From the NCBI RefSeq assembly GCF_046244385.1, contig NZ_CP176366.1, positions 2,480,001 to 2,544,000 on the forward strand: a stretch of DNA of 64,000 bases, read 5' to 3'. Below, piece after piece: positions 7,851-16,743 of this stretch. Every line of letters begins with the position of its first letter. The stretch's first letter is position 1. The stretch comes from Methanospirillum stamsii. Its GTDB lineage: Archaea > Halobacteriota > Methanomicrobia > Methanomicrobiales > Methanospirillaceae. The notes under the pieces are model-generated. The model did no database searches, had not been told where the DNA came from, and saw only the letters and a program-made list of their open reading frames with translations. The translations under genes and the position numbers were made by a program.

Positions 7851-10800
7851 ATGGATGACCGAAATTTTCGCATCCTCTATGTCGATGATGAGACTGACCT
7901 TCTCACAATAGGCAAGCTCTTCATGGAGCGGTATGGCAACCTTACCGTAGATACCTCTCCATCAGCCAGGGATGCCCTGGAAAAGATTGCACAAAACTCT
8001 TTTGATGGCATCGTTTCTGATTATCAGATGCCTGGAATGGACGGGATTGAGTTTCTTCAGGAAGTCCGGAGGCAATATGGTGATATTCCGTTTATCCTTT
8101 TTACCGGCAGGGGCAGGGAGGAGGTGGTCATTCAGGCGATTGATTTCGGGGTTGATTTTTATCTTCAGAAAGGAGGAGAACCAAAATCACAGTTTGCCGA
8201 ACTGGTCCATAAAATCCGTCAGGCAGTGCGGAGAAAAGAAGCTGAACGGGCGATAAAGGCATCTGAAAAACGCCTCTCTGACATCATAGATTTTCTTCCG
8301 GACCCCACCTTTGCGATTGATGTCTCGGGGAAAGTTATTGCATGGAACCATGCCCTTGAAGAACTGACCGGGTCATCCTCTGCTGATATTATCGGAAAGG
8401 GCAAAGAAGAGTATAATACTATTATTTATGGCGAAGACCGCCCGGTGCTGATTGATCTGATTGATGAACCGGATGATGTGATTCTTCAGTATTACTCCCA
8501 TATTCAGAGATCCGGGACTTCCATCACTGCAGAGACCGAATATACTCATAAAAACGGTTCACACCTTCATATTCTGCTTAAGGTCAGCAGGCTGTATGAT
8601 CAGGCCGGAACAATCGCCGGTGCAATTGAGTCTATCCGGGATATCACCCAACTAAAGCAGGCTGAGCGGGAGATTCGGAAGAGTGAGGAGCGATACCGTT
8701 CGGTTGTTAATGACCAGACTGAGATGATCGCCAGGTTTTCTCCGGAAGGAATAATCACCTTTACTAATGAAGCGTACCGCCAGTATTACGCACCACGGAT
8801 TGGCCTTGAATTTCCTGTAGGGAAAAATATCCGGGATATCATGGAAATCAGCAATTATTCACAGGTTGATGCATTTTTCCAATCGCTGACACCTGAAACT
8901 CCTGTCCGGGAGATGGAACGGATGGTCCCGGGTAAGGATGGGAATACCTACTGGCAGATCTGGGCGGTTCGTGCATTGTTTGATGAGGATGGGAATATTT
9001 CTGAATACCAGGTTGTTGGTCGTGATGTTACCGATAAGAAACTGGCCGAAGAGAAATTACGGGTTGCATATGAACAGATTGCTGCAGATGAAGAAGAGCT
9101 CAGGGAAAAATATGAAGAACTTGCAAAAAGTGAGCAATTAGCCCGTGAAAGTGAAGAGCGGCTTGTCCAGGCCCAGGAGATAGCACACACCGGTGCATGG
9201 GAGTATAATCTTAAGACCGGAGTCATCTGGGGATCTGCAGAAGGTCTGGCAATCTTTGGCTATCCTCCTGTTGCCGGAGATTTCCCGATAGAGGATATTG
9301 AATCCTGCATCCCTGACCGTGAACGGGTGCATCAGACACTTGTTGATCTCCTTGAACATGACACCCCGTATGACATTGAATATCTGATACAACCGGCAGA
9401 TGGTTCAAAGCAGAAGTATATCCATTCACGGGCCAGATGTGAGCGGGATTCCAATGGGAATATCATTCGTGTTCTTGGGGTTATTCAGGATATTACCGAG
9501 CGAAAAAAAGCCGAAAATGAGGTGGCGTTTAAAAATGTCATTCTGCAGACACAGCAGGAAGCAGCTCTTGATGGGATCCTCATTGTAGATAAGAATGGAC
9601 TAATTCTTGGATATAATAAAAAATTTCAGGAAGTATGGGGAATTTCTGATGAGATTGTGTTATCCCGGAATGATGAGCAGGTTCTCTCTTCTGTCTTACA
9701 TCTCCTTGCCGATCCGGATGAGTTCATATCGAGGGTCCGGTACCTGTATGAACATCCTGAAGAAAAGAGTTTTGAAGAGGTTGAACTTCAAAACGGAAGA
9801 ATTTTGGAGAGATTTTCATCCCCGATGTATGGAGATGCCGGGGAATATTTCGGGCGTGTCTGGTACTTCCGGGATATTTCTGAGCGAAAACGTGCTGAAG
9901 AGGAACTTCAGGCAGCATATGAACAGATCCAGGCTTCTGAAGAGACGCTCCAGACTAATTACCAGTTATTACTCTTAAAAGAACGGGCATTGCAGGAGAG
10001 TGAAAACCGGTTCAGATCCCTTTTTTCCCTTGCTCCTTATGCATGTGTGCTATATAATCAGAATGGAGTGCACCTGTTCAGCAATGCGTACCACGAAAAG
10101 ATCACCGGATATTCCTCCGCCGAGATGGAGGGGAAAAGTGCCCGGGATTTTGATATCATTTCGCCGAATGATCTGGACAGGATAACAGAGAAACTTAACC
10201 GGCAGGGGTATTTGGACGGGGAAGAGGTGACGATAAAGGCAAAGGATGGGACCATGAAGACGGTTCTTTCTTCTGCGGTATTTATTCAATCCTGGGGAGA
10301 ACGAGAGACTCTTTCGACGATGATAGATGTTTCTGAGCGGAGAAGGATAGAGGATTCACTCAGGCGAAGTAATGATCAGATTACCGGAATTGCAAATACC
10401 ATACCCGGTATCGTTTTCCAGTTTTATGCAAAGGAATCCGGCGAGTTTGGTCTTTCCTATGTGAGCAGCCGGGTAGGTGAAATTCTTGGAATCTCCGGGG
10501 ATTTCTCTACGTTTCTTCAAAAATTCATCGACGGGATTGTTCCGGAAGACCGGACACGTTTTTCCGCATCAATACAGCAGGCCGTGAAAAATGAAACAAA
10601 GTGGGAGTTTGAAGGCAGATTCAGACGCCCGGATGGTCACATTATTTATTTGCGTGGAATTTCTGCTCCGGTAAGGGAACAGAATGAGTTACTATATAGT
10701 GGGGTCATTCTTGATATTACGGCTGAAAAAGAGGCTGATAAGTCACTGCAATCGGAACGACTCTTCTCTCGGTTATTGCTTGATATTTCTCCGGTCTTTA

Positions 10801-11123
10801 TCGTCGCAATCGGTGCGGATGGAAAAACTATCATGATGAACCGGATGCTTCTTGATATCCTGGAGTATTCTGAAGAAGAAGTGATAGGGAAAGATTATCT
10901 GACTGCCTTTGTACCTGCAGAAGATCATGAGATGGTTTCTGATGTTTTCCGCAAAATTGTTGGCGATACCTCTACAACTCTGAATGAAAACCGGATTGTG
11001 AGTAAATCCGGAAAGATCTACCTGGTGGAATGGAGGGGAAGACCGGTCCTGAATCCTTCAGGAGAACTTGATTTCTTCGTTGGTATCGGGATAGATATCA
11101 CCAGGGGAAAGAATAGATTGTGA
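7851..11123 (+). CDS. Receiver domain plus about seven PAS domains, no kinase domain
   Basis: 1090 residues. An N-terminal receiver (about 1-125) has an intact acidic pair (YVDDE), the phospho-acceptor Asp in VSDYQMPGMDG and the FTGRGRE segment. About seven PAS/PAC modules follow, each ending near a RDIT/RDVT/IDIT motif, joined by coiled-coil-like stretches (EEKLRVAYEQIAADEEELREKYEEL). The protein stops right after the last PAS (GIDITRG), with no H box and no HATPase. It probably takes phosphate from a separate kinase and integrates several PAS inputs, passing the signal by protein contact. It is a clear paralogue of the protein at 12621-15116. Confidence 0.88.
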   Translation: MDDRNFRILYVDDETDLLTIGKLFMERYGNLTVDTSPSARDALEKIAQNSFDGIVSDYQMPGMDGIEFLQEVRRQYGDIPFILFTGRGREEVVIQAIDFGVDFYLQKGGEPKSQFAELVHKIRQAVRRKEAERAIKASEKRLSDIIDFLPDPTFAIDVSGKVIAWNHALEELTGSSSADIIGKGKEEYNTIIYGEDRPVLIDLIDEPDDVILQYYSHIQRSGTSITAETEYTHKNGSHLHILLKVSRLYDQAGTIAGAIESIRDITQLKQAEREIRKSEERYRSVVNDQTEMIARFSPEGIITFTNEAYRQYYAPRIGLEFPVGKNIRDIMEISNYSQVDAFFQSLTPETPVREMERMVPGKDGNTYWQIWAVRALFDEDGNISEYQVVGRDVTDKKLAEEKLRVAYEQIAADEEELREKYEELAKSEQLARESEERLVQAQEIAHTGAWEYNLKTGVIWGSAEGLAIFGYPPVAGDFPIEDIESCIPDRERVHQTLVDLLEHDTPYDIEYLIQPADGSKQKYIHSRARCERDSNGNIIRVLGVIQDITERKKAENEVAFKNVILQTQQEAALDGILIVDKNGLILGYNKKFQEVWGISDEIVLSRNDEQVLSSVLHLLADPDEFISRVRYLYEHPEEKSFEEVELQNGRILERFSSPMYGDAGEYFGRVWYFRDISERKRAEEELQAAYEQIQASEETLQTNYQLLLLKERALQESENRFRSLFSLAPYACVLYNQNGVHLFSNAYHEKITGYSSAEMEGKSARDFDIISPNDLDRITEKLNRQGYLDGEEVTIKAKDGTMKTVLSSAVFIQSWGERETLSTMIDVSERRRIEDSLRRSNDQITGIANTIPGIVFQFYAKESGEFGLSYVSSRVGEILGISGDFSTFLQKFIDGIVPEDRTRFSASIQQAVKNETKWEFEGRFRRPDGHIIYLRGISAPVREQNELLYSGVILDITAEKEADKSLQSERLFSRLLLDISPVFIVAIGADGKTIMMNRMLLDILEYSEEEVIGKDYLTAFVPAEDHEMVSDVFRKIVGDTSTTLNENRIVSKSGKIYLVEWRGRPVLNPSGELDFFVGIGIDITRGKNRL

Positions 11124-11206
11124 AATATTTTCGCGAGTTTTGATCCATAATTTCATAATTCACTGTTATTTCACGAAAATTCCGGGTCTTTAACTCCTGG
11201 TCGAGA

Positions 11207-11224
11207 GTTTTCCCCGGGGGAAAC
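11207..11224. promoter_or_regulatory. GC-rich near-perfect palindrome upstream of the MerR gene
   Basis: The stretch gttttccccgggggaaac is palindromic except for one mismatched pair. It lies about 50 bases before the MerR-type gene. MerR proteins bind dyads in their target promoters, so autoregulation is possible; a terminator for the upstream gene is less likely because no T-run follows. Confidence 0.35.
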
Positions 11225-11270
11225 TGCGGTCACCTATACCTCTTTGTATCTCACATGTATGAGTAACACT

Positions 11271-12098
11271 ATGATCCAAAACAAGATCCCTATTGGCCGG
11301 TTTTCGATGATCACCCGTCTGACCTGTAAGGCACTTCGTCTCTATGACGAAACCGGTCTTCTTTCTCCATCAGCAAAGGACAGGTTTACCGGATACCGGT
11401 ACTATTCACTCTCCCAGATAGAGCGTGGTGTATTGATTCGATCCCTTGTTGACCTTGGGTTTCCCCTGGCCCGGATTAATGAGATGATTGATGCCAAAAC
11501 CAGCGGTGATACTGAGAAGATGAGTCAGCTCCTTGAAGACCAACGGCAACGGGTTTCTTTTGAGATAGATAGGTTACGTTCCATAGATCGCCTTTTAGAG
11601 CGTCAAAAAAAGGAGATGTTTTCAATGATTATCGCAGAACCAAAATTCAAAGATATCGAACCTCTTCGTGTCCTTTCTCTCCGGGATAAAGGAGAGTATG
11701 GAGAGATTATTACCCGGCTCATCTCCCGGTTGTGTGAATTTTTAGGATCACCTGATCTGAATGCTTCAAATTTTTCGGTAACCGGACCCTTTATGACTAT
11801 CTATCATGATGGTGAATACCGGGAATTTGATGCGGATGTTGAAGTTGCAGTTCCGGTTACCGGCAGACTCCCTGATCAGATCCCGGGTATTGAGGTTAAA
11901 ACGATTCCGGGAGGCAGATTTGCATCCGCAATTCATAAAGGGCCATACCAGGATGTTCATGAATCCTGGGGTAAACTGTATGAGTGGGCTGCGAACCAGG
12001 GTTATGAACCGAAAACACCGTGTAGGGATAATTACCTGAATGATCCAAACGATGTTCCGGAAGAGGAGTTGCTGACCGAGTTACTCATTCCGGTATAA
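11271..12098 (+). CDS. MerR-family transcriptional regulator with GyrI-like ligand-binding domain
   Basis: About 275 residues from the ATG at 11271 (upstream alternatives: ATG 11259, TTG 11244). The N-terminus is a MerR winged helix: IGRFSMITRLTCKALRLYDETGLL, then GYRYYSLSQIERGVLIRSL. A coiled coil follows (about 85-120). The C-terminal half resembles GyrI-like/BmrR effector domains (GGRFASAIHKGPYQDVHESWGKLYEWA, ending in ELLIPV). Proteins of this build bind small hydrophobic or cationic molecules and activate a nearby promoter. No efflux gene is adjacent, so the target is unknown. The site at 11207-11224 could be its own operator. Confidence 0.85.
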   Translation: MIQNKIPIGRFSMITRLTCKALRLYDETGLLSPSAKDRFTGYRYYSLSQIERGVLIRSLVDLGFPLARINEMIDAKTSGDTEKMSQLLEDQRQRVSFEIDRLRSIDRLLERQKKEMFSMIIAEPKFKDIEPLRVLSLRDKGEYGEIITRLISRLCEFLGSPDLNASNFSVTGPFMTIYHDGEYREFDADVEVAVPVTGRLPDQIPGIEVKTIPGGRFASAIHKGPYQDVHESWGKLYEWAANQGYEPKTPCRDNYLNDPNDVPEEELLTELLIPV

Positions 12099-12231
12099 AT
12101 CAGTGTGATTTTCGATATCCAACTGTCATTGTAGAGATGATGGTAAGGATATTTATCCTTTATTACTGATAACAACGAAATAGTTCATTTGATTGAAGTA
12201 GTATATGCAGGGGTTTAGATAGGAATTAATT

Positions 12232-12444
12232 ATGAAGGATAATCGGTATGTTTCACCTCCCGGAGCATTGAAATTTACAAAGAAAAAAATAACGGTTTCA
12301 GAAAAGGATATGGCTGAAGCCGAAGAGGTATTTGATACTATTACAGATAATATGAATGCGACCAGTATCGATGATAATACTCTGGATATTATCCGGATGA
12401 GAAAGAAAAACCAATCCAGTAACCCTGCTTTCTCCCATCACTAA
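12232..12444 (+). CDS. Small hypothetical protein
   Basis: 70 residues, charged and probably soluble, with many K, E and D residues and no recognised motif. ATG start with a weak AGGAAT upstream. Coding-like composition and an isolated position between two regulator genes support a real gene, but no family was recognised. Confidence 0.45.
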   Translation: MKDNRYVSPPGALKFTKKKITVSEKDMAEAEEVFDTITDNMNATSIDDNTLDIIRMRKKNQSSNPAFSHH

Positions 12445-12620
12445 CCCTCGTTTTCTTTATATTTTTTTATGTAAACAGTTTTTTCTATTCCCGAGCATTA
12501 CGTATACTCATACACAGCTCATTTGATGATCTGGTTCCCGGATAATAAATAAATATTCGATGAATAGGTATTCATTCTATCATTGGCTAACGGGACCAGT
12601 TACAGTAGATAGGTTTTACA

Positions 12621-15116
12621 ATGTCTGATGAAGATGAGGGATCTCCGTTGATATCTATTCTCTATGTAGACGATGAAGAAGATCTTCTCATAATTGGAAA
12701 GCTCTTTCTGGAACGATCCGGTCCATTCAGGGTTGATACCGTGGCATCTGCAAAGGCTGCCCTCTCTACTTCCGCCATCTCCTCCTACGATGCCATTGTT
12801 TCTGATTACCAGATGCCTGGAATGGATGGGATTGAATTTTTAAAAGAAGTCCGGAGGCAGTATGGAGACATTCCTTTTATTCTTTATACCGGCCGGGGTC
12901 GGGAAGAAGTAGTGATTGAGGCAATCAATAACGGGGCTGATTTTTATCTCCAGAAGGGAGGTGAGCCCAAGTCGCAATTTGCTGAACTCTCACATAAAAT
13001 CAGGCAGGCAGTCCGGAGAAAACAGGCGGAAAAATCTGTTCGTGAGTCTGAAAAGCGGGTGTCGGATATTATAAATTTCCTTCCTGATGCTACCTTTGCA
13101 ATAAATCGGGAAGGAGAGGTAATTGCCTGGAATAAGGCTCTGGAAGAGATGACCGGTTTTTCTGGAGCCAGGTTTATCGGGAAGAAGCATTATGAATATG
13201 TGTTTGCTTTTTATTCCAGAGATCGCCCGCTCCTTATTGATCTTATTGACGAACCTGACGAGGTTATCCGTTCCTACTATCCGAAATTTTTCCGGGAAGA
13301 TTCGTCTATTAGTGCCGAGACTGAAACTATTCAACTGAGTGGGAAGAAGATTTTCACTGCCATCAAGGTCTGCAGGTTATACAATCAGGAAGGGGAGGTT
13401 ACCGGAGCGATTGAGACAATCCGTGACATCACCTACCTGAAAGATACTGAACGTGAACTTTTTAACAGTGAACAGCGATATCGCTCGATTGTTCATGATC
13501 AGACCGATTATGTCGCCCGTTTTACTCAGGATGGGACGGTTACGTTCATCAACGAAGCATATCGTCAGAATTTTGCTCCCTTATTGAATCTGCAGGATGT
13601 TCTTGGGAAAAATATTCGTGACCTGATGCAGATTCAGAATTTTCAGAAGGTTGAGGATTTTCTTCGAACACTCTCTGTTGAAAGTCCGGTGAGGGATATG
13701 GAACGGGAGATTCTGGCAGCAGACGGTGAGAAGCACTGGCAGTTATGGACGGTTCGGGCACTTTTTGATGAGCAGGGCGAACCTTCTGAGTACCAGGTTT
13801 CAGGCAAGGATATCACCCGTCTCAAACGGGACGAAGAAGAGATTGCTTTTAAGAATATCATATTAAAAACCCAGCAGGAAGCATCACCCGATGGAATTCT
13901 TATTGTTGATTCTGAAGGGTCTATCTTAGGATATAACAATAATTTTAAGGTATTATGGGATATCCCTGAAGATCTTTTAGAAGCCCTGGATGATGAGCCG
14001 GTTCTCCAGCATGTCTCTATGCAGCCTGCAGATAGGGATTCGTTTCTCTTCCGGGTACGATATCTGTATGAGCACCCGGATGAGAGGAGTTTTGAGGAGA
14101 TTCCCCTTCGGGGCGGGAGGACTATTGAACGGTTTTCTTCTCCCATGCTTGGGCCGGACGGGAAAAATTTTGGCAGGGTTTGGTTTTTCAGGGATATCAC
14201 CGAGCGAAAACGGGCAGATGATGAGATTCGGGCAGCATATGAACAGCTCTCTGCATCTGAGGAGTCGCTGCAGAGTTCTTATCAGGAACTTCTCGCCAGT
14301 AAGCAGGCCCTCCAGGATAGTGAATCCCGGCTCCGGTCTCTTATTGATAATACCGAGGAAGCCGTATCCATGGTTGATGAAGAGGGCAAGGTTATCGAAT
14401 GGAATCTGAGTTCTGAACGGATATCCGGGATCCCAAAAGAAGAAGCCCTCGGAATGTATTTGTGGGATATCACCTTCCGGATGGCACCGATGCAGCATCA
14501 GGATGCAGAGCATCGGGAGGCGATTAAGCAGGCAATTCTTTCCTCATTAAAAACGGGAGTTCCGGTTTTCCTAAAACCTGAGATTATTACCGGTACACGT
14601 CCGGACGGGACCACGATTATTACCCGTCAGAGGATCTTTTCCATTAAAACAAATCAGGGATTCCGGTTTGGTTCAATCTCCCATGATATCACCGAGGAAG
14701 TACGGGCAAAAGAGGCAGTTCGGGAGAGCGAGGAGCGGTTCAGGGGGATAGCAGAGCGTTCGTCTGATTTGATTTTACTTTTTGATAGTCAGCTTCGCGT
14801 TACCTATGCTTCTCCTGCTGCTCGGACGGTTCTGGGGTATGAGCCGGAAGAACTGCTTGGAAAATCGTATGAATTTGCTATTGAAGAGATATTTGACGAG
14901 GGTAGTGATATTATTTCCCATGATGCCGATGAAGTTTTGAAAGGAGAATCAAAGGGGAAAAGGACATATGATAGGAATCTCCGGATTGTCAAAAAGGATG
15001 GTACCCGGTCATATGTAAGTATTCATGCCGTCCCGATATTTCATGATGGGGCTTTATCCGGGGCACAGGCATCAATCCGGGAGATTCCGGGTTCGGATGA
15101 GGGTGGTGAGAGCTGA
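12621..15116 (+). CDS. Receiver domain plus five PAS domains, no kinase domain
   Basis: 831 residues. The receiver (about 10-135) has YVDDEED, the phospho-acceptor Asp in VSDYQMPGMDG and YTGRGREE. Five PAS modules follow (roughly 145-275, 280-405, 410-535, 565-695 and 700-825). The receiver and the first modules are strongly similar to those of the protein at 7851-11123 (shared FLPDxTFAI and IDLIDEPD patterns), so the two are paralogues with different PAS numbers. There is no H box or HATPase. ATG start; the upstream 12541-12575 stretch is A/T-rich and could hold the TATA box. Confidence 0.88.
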   Translation: MSDEDEGSPLISILYVDDEEDLLIIGKLFLERSGPFRVDTVASAKAALSTSAISSYDAIVSDYQMPGMDGIEFLKEVRRQYGDIPFILYTGRGREEVVIEAINNGADFYLQKGGEPKSQFAELSHKIRQAVRRKQAEKSVRESEKRVSDIINFLPDATFAINREGEVIAWNKALEEMTGFSGARFIGKKHYEYVFAFYSRDRPLLIDLIDEPDEVIRSYYPKFFREDSSISAETETIQLSGKKIFTAIKVCRLYNQEGEVTGAIETIRDITYLKDTERELFNSEQRYRSIVHDQTDYVARFTQDGTVTFINEAYRQNFAPLLNLQDVLGKNIRDLMQIQNFQKVEDFLRTLSVESPVRDMEREILAADGEKHWQLWTVRALFDEQGEPSEYQVSGKDITRLKRDEEEIAFKNIILKTQQEASPDGILIVDSEGSILGYNNNFKVLWDIPEDLLEALDDEPVLQHVSMQPADRDSFLFRVRYLYEHPDERSFEEIPLRGGRTIERFSSPMLGPDGKNFGRVWFFRDITERKRADDEIRAAYEQLSASEESLQSSYQELLASKQALQDSESRLRSLIDNTEEAVSMVDEEGKVIEWNLSSERISGIPKEEALGMYLWDITFRMAPMQHQDAEHREAIKQAILSSLKTGVPVFLKPEIITGTRPDGTTIITRQRIFSIKTNQGFRFGSISHDITEEVRAKEAVRESEERFRGIAERSSDLILLFDSQLRVTYASPAARTVLGYEPEELLGKSYEFAIEEIFDEGSDIISHDADEVLKGESKGKRTYDRNLRIVKKDGTRSYVSIHAVPIFHDGALSGAQASIREIPGSDEGGES

Positions 15117-15182
15117 GTTCTGTAATTGATAATCGTTTGATTACGCTCACATCACTTAAATTGAGTATGATAATGAAAAAAT

Positions 15183-15573
15183 TTATAGATAATTTTTAAC
15201 ATCAATACCCATTTCGGAAAAATGTTTATCTCCTGTTACAACGATGGCACTCATCTCCAGTGCTGTTGCTGCAATTATTGCATCTGCTACTGATATTCCC
15301 GCTTTTTTTATTGATCCAGCTGTAAGAGCGATAGTAATAGTCACTGGAATAATTGTGAGATCTGAAGTAAGTATTGGTTGGAGACGTATGTCTGCTTCTT
15401 TTTCTCCAAAACGTTTAGTATATAAATATTTTAGTTCCGTAAGAGTAACTGTTGAAAGAAATCCTCTGGCCTGGCCCTTTTCAATCTCCTCAAATAATGT
15501 TTGTACCACATTACACCTAAGTTTCCTGATGTAAAAGAGTAATGAGTGCATGAGTATCAAAAAGAAAATTCAT
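15183..15573 (-). pseudogene. vapC: VapC-type PIN-domain toxin, frameshifted near the N-terminus
   Basis: Reading from the ATG at 15573, which overlaps the antitoxin stop as ATGA, the start is MNFLFDTHALITLLHQET, then a stop. It contains the first catalytic Asp (FDTHAL). The rest of the PIN domain lies in another frame, from about VVQTLFEEIEKG to the end at 15183, with the conserved VADAIIAATA and VTGDKHF aspartates. A single frameshift around 15515-15530 therefore splits the gene. As it stands no complete PIN RNase can be made, unless the shift is a sequencing error. Confidence 0.75.
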
Positions 15574-15794
15574 TGAATTATCCGTTCTTCTCTTCTTAGA
15601 CTCTTTAATTCTTCTAAGAATCCGTTTTCAGAATAGATGCCCATCAGTTTTGAAATTCGGGTTTGTGGAACAATTAACAGGCCGTCCTCTTTTTCTTTAA
15701 GTATGATTGTATCACCGGTATTCAGATTGTATTTTTTGCGCAATTCTAGTGGTATGGATATCTGGCCATTATCTGAAATTTCACTGACTTCCAT
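15570..15794 (-). CDS. vapB: AbrB/MazE-type antitoxin
   Basis: About 74 residues from the ATG at 15794 (MEVSEISDNGQISIP); an upstream ATG at 15815 would add seven residues. The SpoVT-AbrB swapped-hairpin fold is shown by GQISIPLELRKKYNLNTGDTI. The C-terminal tail (KLMGIYSENGFLEELKSLRREE) is the usual toxin-binding segment. It overlaps the toxin start by four bases (ATGA), typical of vapBC. The antitoxin normally binds and represses its own promoter; with a broken toxin partner it may persist only as a DNA-binding relic. Confidence 0.8.
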   Translation of the reverse strand: MEVSEISDNGQISIPLELRKKYNLNTGDTIILKEKEDGLLIVPQTRISKLMGIYSENGFLEELKSLRREERIIQ

Positions 15795-15996
15795 GAAAAA
15801 TATATATTCCCCCATAATGTGTAAGGTTTTCTATAAGTATGTGAATTGCTGTGTCTCTTTTATAACACTATTCGTCACAACACCTTCATGGTTTTTTCTT
15901 GTTTTCTTATCCGGGGATATGGTGTGTTTTTTCCGGACAGAAAAATAATTGGACAGAAACAGATAATTTTTCATAATCAGACTCATATGCTATAGT

Positions 15997-16743
15997 ATGA
16001 AGACTGCTGTTATTGCTCCAATAGGTATGAGTCCACCGGTTATCACTGAATTTATTGACGGGATTGGTGAACCGGTGTCTGATCTCGTTCTGATTGCAAC
16101 CAGTCATCCACAGGTTCTGGCTGGTGTTAATCTGGTTAAGGCTGGTCTCACCCGGAAGTACCAGTGGCTTCGTATCCATGTCGAAATTCTTCCGTTTGAG
16201 GATATTGCAACTTCAAATGAAAATTTTTCTTTTATGAAAAAGGCAGTCCGGATTTTTAAAGAGGAACGTGAGAAGTTTCATTGCGACACGATTTACCTGA
16301 ATGTTGCCGGTGGCCGGAAGAATATGTGTATCACCCTGGCACTGGTAGGTCAGCTGATGGGTGCTGATGGTGTGTTCCATCTGGTTAGCCATAATGTTGA
16401 ATGGATTAATGAGAGGTTAGAGATGTTCCGGGCAAAAATAGGGCGTTTTGGAGATGTTTCATCTCCGGAGGAAGCGAACTCTCTCTATGAAGAGGATGTT
16501 CTTAACTATGATTCTCTTCTTTTCCCGGATAGAAAATCGTACGAGATTATCCGGATTCCAACCCTTCCTTATCCAACTGATTATCTTGGATACCTTGTTG
16601 CAGGAATGAGTGATAGGGGAGCGGGTCTTACCGGTGAAGATAAGGAACTTTTAGAAAAGAACGGGATGATTGACAGGGCAGGCTCTGTTTGCGATCTTAC
16701 TCCTCATGGTGAAGCATTTTTAGAGGTGATTTTTAACCGATGA
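15997..16743 (+). CDS. csx14: CRISPR-associated CARF protein, Csx14/NE0113-like
   Basis: 248 residues. The Rossmann-like N-terminus (MKTAVIAPIGMSPPVITE), the HPQVLAG segment and the NVAGGRKNM loop are typical of CARF-type CRISPR proteins of the Csx14/NE0113 group. A winged-helix-like C-terminus (LTGEDKELLEKNGMID...LTPHGEAFLE) follows. CARF proteins bind cyclic oligoadenylate made by Cas10; members of this group act as sensors or as ring nucleases that destroy the signal. Which applies here cannot be decided by reading. It overlaps the next gene by four bases (ATGA), so the two are cotranscribed. Confidence 0.75.
   Translation: MKTAVIAPIGMSPPVITEFIDGIGEPVSDLVLIATSHPQVLAGVNLVKAGLTRKYQWLRIHVEILPFEDIATSNENFSFMKKAVRIFKEEREKFHCDTIYLNVAGGRKNMCITLALVGQLMGADGVFHLVSHNVEWINERLEMFRAKIGRFGDVSSPEEANSLYEEDVLNYDSLLFPDRKSYEIIRIPTLPYPTDYLGYLVAGMSDRGAGLTGEDKELLEKNGMIDRAGSVCDLTPHGEAFLEVIFNR

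Noticed and set aside
9607..9978. 123-codon plus-strand frame inside the first receiver-PAS gene
   Set aside because: It is an alternative frame of the PAS 4 region, with no motif and no ribosome site.
13643..14513. Long antisense frames (up to 185 codons) inside the second receiver-PAS gene
   Set aside because: They oppose a strongly recognisable multi-PAS protein, have no family resemblance and arise from codon bias.
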